Assembly (NCBI GenBank): GCA_902773165.1
Contig: CACYDO010000276.1
Location: 1 to 5,373 of the forward strand
DNA length: 5,373 nt
Direction of reading: 5' to 3'
Source of the DNA: an uncultured Ruminococcus sp.
GTDB lineage: Bacteria; Bacillota; Clostridia; Oscillospirales; Acutalibacteraceae
This document shows positions 1 to 3,947 of this stretch, in pieces; the stretch's first letter is position 1, and every line of letters starts with the position of its first letter. The notes under the pieces are model-generated. The model ran no database searches. It saw only the letters and a program-made list of their open reading frames with translations, and was not told the DNA's origin. The position numbers and the translations under genes were made by a program.

Positions 1-36
1 ACAGTAAAGGCTCTCCTTAAGAGGATCGAGAAGTAA
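1..36 (+). CDS. rpsP: 30S ribosomal protein S16, C-terminal end (partial)
   Basis: Only the last 11 codons are visible, reading TVKALLKRIEK then TAA at 34-36. A short basic C-terminal tail directly upstream of a KhpA gene matches the common Firmicutes order rpsP-khpA, often followed by rimM-trmD-rplS. S16 is a primary assembly protein of the small ribosomal subunit. The identification rests mainly on gene order, because the fragment is too short to show a domain. rpsP and khpA are separated by 141 nt that contain structured elements, rather than being tightly coupled. Confidence 0.6.
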   Translation, partial: TVKALLKRIEK

Positions 37-58
37 TTATCGTGTGATGTAATATAAA

Positions 59-88
59 GGCAGCGTACATATATAATGTACGTTTGCC
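59..88 (+). other. Hairpin in the rpsP-khpA gap
   Basis: CGTACAT (64-70) pairs perfectly with ATGTACG (76-82) around an ATATA loop. The outer arms GGCA (59-62) and TGCC (85-88) extend the stem after a small internal loop. No U-run follows, so it is not a plain terminator. It could be an mRNA-stabilising 3' end for rpsP or part of a leader for khpA. Confidence 0.4.
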
Positions 89-95
89 TGATGAT

Positions 96-157
96 TACAG
101 CTTACCGGGGCTTACGGCACTTATCCTGCAAGATGCGCTGTAGGCTTTTTATTTTTC
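96..157 (+). terminator. Candidate attenuator/terminator before khpA
   Basis: TACAGC (96-101) pairs perfectly with GCTGTA (137-142). It encloses a GC-rich interior and is followed within 2 nt by a T-rich run (145-156, GGCTTTTTATTTTTC). This looks like an intrinsic terminator with a long apical region, placed so that it could reduce read-through from rpsP into khpA. The loop is too long for a textbook terminator, so it may be a regulated attenuator or a partial terminator. Confidence 0.35.
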
Positions 158-177
158 AGGAAAAAGAGGTAAATTAA

Positions 178-411
178 ATGAAAGAATTACTCGAAGCAAT
201 AGTAAGCGAGCTTGTTGAAGACAAGAGCGCTATCGTTATCACTGAGGACGACCCCGATGAGGAGGGCGTAATAACCTTCCACCTGCACGTTGCCGAGCCT
301 GATATGGGCAGAGTTATCGGCAAGCAGGGCAGGATAGCTAAGGCTATCAGAACTGTTATGCGTGCATCGGCATCCCGCCAGGATCAGAAGATAATGGTCG
401 AGATAGACTGA
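178..411 (+). CDS. khpA: KH-domain RNA-binding protein KhpA (YlqC family)
   Basis: This 77-residue protein is a single type II KH domain. The diagnostic loop GRVIGKQGR lies at residues 44-52, with the GxxG core GKQG at 48-51, followed by the helix IAKAIRTVMRA. Its length matches the KhpA/YlqC family (about 75-85 aa). In Gram-positives KhpA commonly partners with KhpB (EloR/Jag) to bind many RNAs and influence cell elongation and division; that role is family knowledge. The start is supported by an AGAGGT ribosome-binding site at 165-170, 7 nt before ATG. It follows rpsP, the usual context, but rimM and trmD do not follow: a strong terminator closes the unit at 426. A run of acidic residues (DDPDEE, 24-29) precedes the KH core strands. 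No anomaly is seen. Confidence 0.93.
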   Translation: MKELLEAIVSELVEDKSAIVITEDDPDEEGVITFHLHVAEPDMGRVIGKQGRIAKAIRTVMRASASRQDQKIMVEID

Positions 412-425
412 TATAATAAAAAATA

Positions 426-466
426 CCCTTTATACAGCTTTTATTGGCTGTATAAAGGGGTTTTTT
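426..466. terminator. Bidirectional intrinsic terminator between khpA and the lipoprotein gene
   Basis: A perfect 13-bp stem (426-438 with 447-459) has an 8-nt loop. On the + strand it is followed by GTTTTTTG, ending khpA. On the - strand the downstream sequence reads TATTTTTTATTA, so the same hairpin can end the convergent lipoprotein transcript. Confidence 0.9.
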
Positions 467-561
467 GTTTGTATTCAAACAAAATGACTTGTTTTTCATC
501 ATTATTGCCGTTTTCAAAGCTGTGCAAATGTGATGAGATGCAGTTTTTTGATAAGAGTTTT

Positions 562-1566
562 TTACCATTCTATGCTAAGTATAACTAAAGCGGAATCGTT
601 TCCGAAAAATCCGGTAGCATTGATTTTTCCGATAGGTGTATTTTCCCAGCAGCAACTAAGATCTGTAGCATTGCTTGTTATTGCTTTGAGTACATCCTTT
701 GTTATAGTATCACCCTCATTCCAGGAATAAACCTCGGGCTCATAATATATTCCGCTATTTGTCGCTTTAGGCTCTCCATATATGTCAATAAGTGCAGTTA
801 CTATTTCGTAGTAGTTGTCGGCAGAGATCTTTTCCATTGCCCGAATTCCGTCGTAGTCATCACCTTCGTGAGTACTTGCGAAAACATTTGTCATTTCCGG
901 TTTGCCGGGTGAAAATTCGTATTTATAAGTTTTTCCGTAAAAATTGCCCGTGTTGCCGTTAGCTTTGCTGTATTGACCAAAGCCGTAAGAAAAAGATAAT
1001 CCATTTGCCGATTCACCATATCCTATACTTGAAAGCTCACGTCCGAATAATAGCGGAACGGTATCATTGTTTTCGGTGTAGTGAAAGGGAATTGAAAAGT
1101 ATTTTTGTTGGGTTATGTATGAATCCGTTTCTGATGTCGGATAGTTTGATAAAGTATTGTTTTCCAAAAGCTCGTCAAAGAGGGCGGATCCGGAGTCGGG
1201 TTCAAACAGGAAATTCTTGAATGCCGATTCAAGATAACTCTTTCCGCCTTCATAATCTGTGGCTTTAAGATTATTAACTATCTCCTCTAATTCCTTCATT
1301 CCAAGTTCCTTTTCAAATGCCGACACGCCGGAGACAGATGTGTCATTTTGTGATTCTTCTGTCATAGTTTCGGAACTGCTGTCTGTCACAGCATCGGTTG
1401 TTCCCTCATCTGTTGATGAAGAACTGCTCTCGCTCTCCACCACCGAGCTTGAATCCGCCTTGTCTTTCTTTGACTTGCTCTTGCTGCTGCCCTCGCTGTC
1501 ACCGCAGGCGGTGAGTGCAAGCATTGCCGCTGCTGCAAGAAAGCTTATTAGTCTTTTCTTGTTCAT
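562..1566 (-). CDS. Putative Ser-rich surface lipoprotein, unknown function
   Basis: This is a 334-residue predicted lipoprotein. An n-region MNKKR is followed by a hydrophobic stretch (residues 6-17) and the lipobox LTAC, with the lipidated Cys at residue 21. Residues 22 to about 80 form a low-complexity linker rich in Ser, Asp, Glu, Lys and Thr that would act as a spacer through the wall. The rest (about 81-334) looks like a folded extracellular domain with many aromatic and Gly/Asn residues. I do not recognise the family. An in-frame TTG five codons upstream (1579-1581) would lengthen the ORF, but it lies inside the GGAGGA ribosome-binding site (1574-1579), which sits 7 nt before the ATG at 1566, so ATG is the better start. 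It is transcribed alone from a promoter at 1603-1631 and ends at the shared hairpin near 426-459. It is probably an anchored sensor or substrate-binding accessory protein, but nothing here shows a ligand. Confidence 0.85.
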   Translation of the reverse strand: MNKKRLISFLAAAAMLALTACGDSEGSSKSKSKKDKADSSSVVESESSSSSTDEGTTDAVTDSSSETMTEESQNDTSVSGVSAFEKELGMKELEEIVNNLKATDYEGGKSYLESAFKNFLFEPDSGSALFDELLENNTLSNYPTSETDSYITQQKYFSIPFHYTENNDTVPLLFGRELSSIGYGESANGLSFSYGFGQYSKANGNTGNFYGKTYKYEFSPGKPEMTNVFASTHEGDDYDGIRAMEKISADNYYEIVTALIDIYGEPKATNSGIYYEPEVYSWNEGDTITKDVLKAITSNATDLSCCWENTPIGKINATGFFGNDSALVILSIEW

Positions 1567-1602
1567 ATTGTTTTCCTCCAATCATAACATATATGGACAA
1601 GT

Positions 1603-1631
1603 ATAGTATATATGTATATATATACTGTTAA
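1603..1631 (-). promoter_or_regulatory. Sigma-A promoter of the lipoprotein gene
   Basis: On the - strand, TTAACA (1626-1631) is followed by a 17-nt spacer and TACTAT (1603-1608). An overlapping TATACT gives a 15-nt spacer. The spacer is an AT dinucleotide run. Predicted transcription start is near 1596, giving a 5' UTR of about 30 nt. Confidence 0.6.
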
Positions 1632-1678
1632 GAAATGATGAACGCACCGTAAATCCACGAAATGTAAGCTCATACAGC

Positions 1679-1707
1679 AAAAAAAGAACCTCCCAAAGGG
1701 AGGCTCT
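1679..1707 (-). terminator. Intrinsic terminator of the 6S RNA unit
   Basis: On the - strand a 10-bp stem (1698-1707 with 1685-1694, one G-U pair) has a 3-nt TTT loop and is followed by seven T residues (1679-1685). A small AAAGC/GCTTT hairpin lies just upstream (about 1709-1722). Confidence 0.88.
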
Positions 1708-1736
1708 TAAAGCAAATGCTTTTTAATAATAACTAA

Positions 1737-1943
1737 CCGCCTTGCCGCCGCACGAGAAAAGAAAACCCGCACATATGCAGGTGGGTGCCAGCCCAACAGG
1801 TTCACGCTCCCTTCGTCCGTAGCCGTGATCAGCCCAAAGGGCGGTCATGGTCGGGAGGTCTGCAATCCGCTGCCGGAGATAACCCAGCTCCCTATTAAGA
1901 AGTGTTGGATCATAATGCCCGTGCTTTATCGGACAAGGCAGAA
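1737..1943 (-). ncRNA. ssrS: 6S RNA (SsrS)
   Basis: 6S RNA binds sigma-A RNA polymerase holoenzyme by imitating an open promoter and dampens transcription in stationary phase. Evidence read on the - strand: the ends pair as a closing stem, CTGCCTTG (1934-1941) with CAAGGCGG (1737-1744), followed by GCACG with CGTGC further in. The 3' part carries TGCGGCGGCA, which closely resembles the 3' closing-stem segment of E. coli 6S. A hairpin ACCTGCA-TATG-TGCGGGT lies on the 3' side of the central region, and an apical GCCC-TTT-GGGC hairpin at the middle. Length between stem ends is about 205 nt, normal for the family. It has its own promoter and a strong terminator about 30 nt past the closing stem, so the primary transcript (about 1964-1679) is probably trimmed. 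A covariance-model search for the 6S family would settle the exact ends. Confidence 0.82.
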
Positions 1944-1970
1944 AGAAATCAGCTTTTCTTTACTGATATC

Positions 1971-1999
1971 AGTATACCACATTACAAGCAAAAATGCAA
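1971..1999 (-). promoter_or_regulatory. Sigma-A promoter of 6S RNA
   Basis: On the - strand, TTGCAT (1994-1999), a 17-nt spacer, and TATACT (1971-1976). Predicted transcription start is near 1964, about 20 nt before the closing stem of the 6S RNA. A small AAGAAA/TTTCTT hairpin forms the 5' tail. Confidence 0.75.
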
Positions 2000-2076
2000 T
2001 ATGTATTTAATACAAATAGATGTTCCAAAATTTGTACATTTCACTAAAATCAAGCTGTTTTGGGGAATGGGGGAGG

Positions 2077-2385
2077 TTATTCGTCCTCGTCCTCATCGTC
2101 GTAGTCAAACATTTCCTCCAGCTTCTTCATGAACACCGCACCGACTCTGTCGTATTCTTCATCGTCGTCGATAGTCACCATTATCTCTTCCTCGTCGGTG
2201 TATTCGCTCTTTAAGATTATAACAGCGCCGCTGTCCTCCAGCTGCTCCTGCCCGTCTTCATAATAAGGTGTAAGTGCATAGTATGTCTCGCCCTCGAATT
2301 CCATTGAATCGAGCAGCTCGAACATCTGCTCCTTGCCGTCCTCATCTGTAAGCGAATAAAGATCAGGTCTGTATTCCTCGCTCAT
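2077..2385 (-). CDS. DUF1292 family protein (YrzB-like)
   Basis: This 102-residue, very acidic protein matches the DUF1292 pattern: 'LTDEDGKEQMFELLDSMEF' near residues 12-30, then GETYYALTPY, a variable acidic loop, and 'VITLK'-like strand IILKSEY, ending in an acidic tail (residues 83-102, mostly D/E). In Firmicutes these small proteins usually sit beside ruvX/yrrK; here the gene stands alone, so context gives no help with function, which is unknown for the family. The start is clear: AAGGAGG at 2394-2400 lies 8 nt before ATG. A promoter (2451-2479) lies about 60 nt upstream. The 5' UTR can form a GCAG/CTGC hairpin. No convincing terminator follows the stop; the 6S promoter is about 80 nt downstream in the same direction, so some read-through into 6S is possible. 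Confidence 0.87.
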   Translation of the reverse strand: MSEEYRPDLYSLTDEDGKEQMFELLDSMEFEGETYYALTPYYEDGQEQLEDSGAVIILKSEYTDEEEIMVTIDDDEEYDRVGAVFMKKLEEMFDYDDEDEDE

Positions 2386-2450
2386 AGCCTCAGCCTCCTT
2401 AAGTCAAAACAAGCAGCGCCCAAAAATCCTTTAAGCACTGCAACACTATA

Positions 2451-2479
2451 ATTATACTACAATAAAAAACAAAAGTCAA
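2451..2479 (-). promoter_or_regulatory. Sigma-A promoter of the DUF1292 gene
   Basis: On the - strand TTGACT (2474-2479), a 17-nt spacer, and TATAAT (2451-2456). Predicted start is near 2444. It is divergent from the large-RNA promoter, with about 58 nt between the two -35 boxes. Confidence 0.8.
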
Positions 2480-2507
2480 GCGCCTTTTTGTAAAGGTAAT
2501 GTTAAAT

Positions 2508-2566
2508 AAAAAAGTTGAAAAAAATTCAAAAAAACTATTGACAAACACCAAAAAGTGTGCTATACT
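2508..2566 (+). promoter_or_regulatory. Very strong promoter with A-tract UP-like element for the large RNA
   Basis: TTGACA (2538-2543), a 17-nt spacer and TATACT (2561-2566), with an extended -10 TG at 2558-2559. Directly upstream (2508-2537) are several spaced A-runs of 4-7 that resemble an UP element, as at rRNA promoters. Predicted start is near 2573. This architecture implies an abundant transcript. Confidence 0.88.
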
Positions 2567-2670
2567 GTATTCAAGGAAAGAGGAAAGGGGCTAAACGAAA
2601 GGGGCAGCTCGATACAGACCGCTGGTAGGAGGCCGGGTCGATAAGCTGCAGATCGTGGTCAGATGCCCAA

Positions 2671-2690
2671 GAGGTCATAGCAATGATCTC
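2671..2690 (+). other. Local 8-bp hairpin in the large RNA
   Basis: GAGGTCAT pairs with ATGATCTC (one G-U pair) around an AGCA loop. It is followed at once by GGAAA-CGTATA-TTTCC (2692-2707). The tandem hairpins typify the dense local folding of the 5' part of the transcript. Confidence 0.6.
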
Positions 2691-2859
2691 CGGAAACGTA
2701 TATTTCCCTTCCTTATCTAAAGTGGTTCGGAATCAGGCCGGTGGTGGAAGTGAGTCCACTTAATTTGAAAAGTCTGCCACGGTCCCGTTAACATACTTTA
2801 AATCTACTGAAAGGAGCTTGAGCCCATGGACAATTTAGAACCAAAGAGCATCCGAAGGC

Positions 2860-2955
2860 TCGGCGACACAGGACTTGTTTAAAGTGGGGCATAAAGACCC
2901 GGGTTTACAGACCGGCTGGCCCAAGTGAATGATAAGAATTTAAGTCTGTCGCCGA
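2860..2955 (+). other. Long-range 14-bp stem in the large RNA
   Basis: TCGGCGACA (2860-2868) is perfectly complementary to TGTCGCCGA (2947-2955). After a 3-nt CAG bulge, GACTT (2872-2876) pairs with AAGTC (2942-2946). The stem encloses about 65 nt with further GC-rich pairing such as CCGG/CCGG and TGGG/CCCA. A 14-bp stem at this distance is unlikely by chance and supports a folded RNA. Confidence 0.75.
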
Positions 2956-3075
2956 TACCTTCACAGCTTTCCCACCAATCGTTTATGATGCGGGGTGCTC
3001 GAAGTATCAGCGATATTTTTATATCCTTTTTACAACTGAATATTTGAAACTTTTATATAAGGAGTTGGTTTTTAT

Positions 3076-3189
3076 ATGATCAGCTTAACGAGGTTTCAGA
3101 AAACATTTTAGAATGGAGTGAGTCCCATGTACGACTTAAGTGAGGTTTCGCATAATCTATAGGAAAAGGTGAATCCAATGGAACTTTAG
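3076..3189 (+). other. Run of three ribosome-binding-site plus mini-ORF units (51-nt period)
   Basis: ATG at 3076, 3127 and 3178 are spaced exactly 51 nt apart, each after a purine tract (AGGAG, GGAG, AAAAGG). The first two open frames are both 11 codons plus stop (MISLTRFQKTF and MYDLSEVSHNL), and the third is only three codons (MEL). Gaps from stop to next ATG are 15 nt in both cases. The shared element GAGGTTTC (3090-3097 and 3142-3149) is offset by 52, not 51, so the repeat changes reading frame between copies. That favours a repeated RNA element over conserved peptides. Real translation cannot be excluded. Confidence 0.35.
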
Positions 3190-3270
3190 TCAGCTCACAG
3201 TTTGATCTGAGTCTTCAGACTTGGATCCGGTGTGATAAAATTTAATAAGAATTTCTAAGCGAACCTTTTG

Positions 3271-3385
3271 AAGGGAGTGGTGGATATGAGTAGTATGATT
3301 GTCCACAAGATTTCTCTGAATATCTGAAAGTTAGGGGTGATTCCGCCGAGAAATTCAGCTTGGCGCCTGGAATGACGGGGCGCAT
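3271..3385 (+). repeat. Large-RNA paralogous domain, copy 1
   Basis: The copy contains GGGAGTGGTGGATATG (3273-3288), the stem GTGGAT/GTCCAC (3280-3285 with 3301-3306), the linker GAATATCTGAAAG (3318-3330), the hairpin GGG-GTGAT-TCC (3334-3344) closed by CTGAA/TTCAG, and a GCGCC/GGCGC hairpin (3363-3367 with 3379-3383) whose loop holds AATGACGG. The same elements in the same order are found in 3575-3680. Confidence 0.78.
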
Positions 3386-3390
3386 AGGAT

Positions 3391-3547
3391 CTAAATTTAC
3401 ACGAAAGGTTTGAGTCCAATGGCATAGCAATTTGGCTTTTAACAATGACCAAATACTTTAAGAAAGGGTTGTTTCCGATGGCTTGACGTAAACGCAGGCT
3501 GATGATTTTAAATACGACGAAAGGAAACTATTCCAATGGCTATGTAA
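3391..3547 (+). repeat. Three GAAAGG-CC-ATGGC modules with ~58-nt period
   Basis: GAAAGG...CC(A/G)ATGGC occurs at about 3403-3423, 3462-3482 and 3520-3540, with ATG at 3419, 3478 and 3536 (spacing 59 and 58). The 7-9 nt between GG and CC vary in sequence while the flanks stay constant. In the first copy CTAAATT (3391-3397) pairs with AATTTGG (3429-3435) to close the module. Related copies sit at 2810-2829 and 3164-3181. Confidence 0.65.
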
Positions 3548-3574
3548 ATTTTTTCTCGACTAAATTATTATCAA

Positions 3575-3680
3575 GTAGGAGTGGTGCATATGTTACGGTT
3601 TAAATGCACATTAACGAATATCTGAAAGATTGGAGTGAGTCCACCCGAAAGTTTAGTCAGGTGCTAAATGCGGCACAGGA
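3575..3680 (+). repeat. Large-RNA paralogous domain, copy 2
   Basis: This is a diverged copy of 3271-3385: AGGAGTGGTGCATATG (3577-3592), the stem GTGCAT/ATGCAC (3584-3589 with 3604-3609), the linker GAATATCTGAAAG (3616-3628, identical), the hairpin TGGA-GTGAG-TCCA (3631-3643), and GTGC/GCAC (3661-3664 with 3673-3676) with loop AATGCGG. Stem pairs differ from copy 1 but remain complementary, which is a direct sign of selection on RNA structure. Confidence 0.78.
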
Positions 3681-3694
3681 AAATTTGTAAATTC

Positions 3695-3730
3695 GAGGCA
3701 GGCCTTAATTATCTGGTGCCTGCCTCTTTT
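3695..3730 (+). terminator. Intrinsic terminator of the large RNA
   Basis: GAGGCAGGC (3695-3703) pairs perfectly with GCCTGCCTC (3718-3726), followed by TTTT (3727-3730). This defines the 3' end of the large transcript at about 3730. Confidence 0.88.
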
Positions 3731-3793
3731 AATTGCCTTTCACGGCCTTTGACGTGAGTCTGTAAGACCGTGAGTGGCCGCTTTGCTTAACTT

Positions 3794-3822
3794 TTAACAC
3801 AGTGTGCGCCTTCGCATATAAT
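3794..3822 (+). promoter_or_regulatory. Sigma-A promoter of a short RNA
   Basis: TTAACA (3794-3799), a 17-nt spacer, and a perfect TATAAT (3817-3822). Predicted start is near 3829. No convincing ORF follows on the + strand before the terminator at 3914. Confidence 0.75.
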
Positions 3823-3828
3823 GTTCTT

Positions 3829-3947
3829 ACAGGCACGGCCCTGCGAGGATATAGCGATGAAAGTGTTTATCAGTGAGCAGTATTTTCGGCGGCCGCCTGA
3901 TAATATAAATATCAGCCCGGGGTCTGACCTCGGGCTTTGGTTTTTTT
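3829..3947 (+). ncRNA. Candidate small RNA of about 115 nt, convergent with the spo0A-like gene
   Basis: A good promoter and a good terminator bracket a short stretch with no reliable ORF. The RNA holds the segment CTGATA (3897-3902), which can pair upstream (TTATCAG, 3867-3873) or downstream (TATCAG, 3910-3915), and a 10-nt palindrome GGCGGCCGCC (3888-3897). The downstream partner overlaps the first two bases of the terminator stem, so the choice of pairing could influence termination. I do not recognise an Rfam class (not small SRP RNA, not a riboswitch I know), and no + strand gene follows for it to control. Its 3' end abuts the stop codon of the convergent regulator gene, so read-through would give an antisense RNA. 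Confidence 0.5.
3914..3947 (+). terminator. Intrinsic terminator of the short RNA
   Basis: A 9-bp stem (3914-3922 with 3928-3936, one G-T pair) has a TCTGA loop and is followed by TTGGTTTTTTT. Read on the - strand the hairpin is followed by GATATTTATATT, a weaker U-rich run, so it may also serve the convergent regulator gene. Confidence 0.82.

Larger units (their letters stand above)
2573..3730 (+). ncRNA. Candidate large, highly structured non-coding RNA (about 1.15 kb), unrecognised class
   Basis: The region lies between a near-consensus promoter and a strong intrinsic terminator, and it holds no plausible long ORF on the + strand. The whole length folds into local hairpins that can be read by eye: GCAGCT/AGCTGC (2604-2609 with 2644-2649), an 8-bp stem (2671-2678 with 2683-2690), GGAAA/TTTCC (2692-2696 with 2703-2707), GTGGA/TCCAC (2744-2748 with 2755-2759), a 9+5 bp long-range stem (2860-2876 with 2942-2955), and many more. 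Two ~110-nt domains (3271-3385 and 3575-3680) are diverged copies with compensatory base changes. About ten hairpin modules related to GGAGTGAGTCC recur. No partner protein gene is adjacent. I do not recognise OLE, GOLLD, ROOL, RNase P, tmRNA, SRP RNA or a group II intron. An alternative reading as an array of mini-ORFs is treated separately. Function is unknown. Confidence 0.8.

Noticed and set aside
1567..1581. TTG start extending the lipoprotein by five codons
   Set aside because: The TTG lies within the GGAGGA ribosome-binding site, and the signal peptide begins properly at the ATG at 1566.
1259..1606. A 115-codon + strand ORF
   Set aside because: It is the antisense shadow of the Ser-rich low-complexity linker and signal peptide of the lipoprotein gene.
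1825..2214. Several + strand ORFs of 61-76 codons across the 6S and DUF1292 region
   Set aside because: They are opposite to the 6S RNA, its promoter and the DUF1292 gene, overlap each other in different frames and have no ribosome-binding site.
3012..3030. Internal terminator (GATAT-TTTT-ATATC followed by CTTTTT)
   Set aside because: The stem is only 5 AT-rich base pairs and the following run is short; it is too weak to be called a terminator.
3242..3452. Two overlapping - strand ORFs of 65-67 codons inside the large RNA
   Set aside because: They run antisense through the repeated hairpin modules, lack convincing ribosome-binding sites and show no recognisable protein features. They are chance ORFs.
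3076..3547. CRISPR array
   Set aside because: The repeated modules are short and diverged, with motif variation and no identical repeats or unique spacers, and no cas genes are present.
2573..3730. RNase P RNA, tmRNA, SRP RNA or group II intron as identity of the large RNA
   Set aside because: No RNase P core segments, no tRNA-like ends, no SRP GGAAGCAGC loop, no GTGCG intron 5' end or domain V, and no reverse transcriptase were seen.
3743..3780. Second terminator after the large RNA (CGGCC/GGCCG)
   Set aside because: The stem is 5 bp with a loop of about 28 nt and no U-run behind it.
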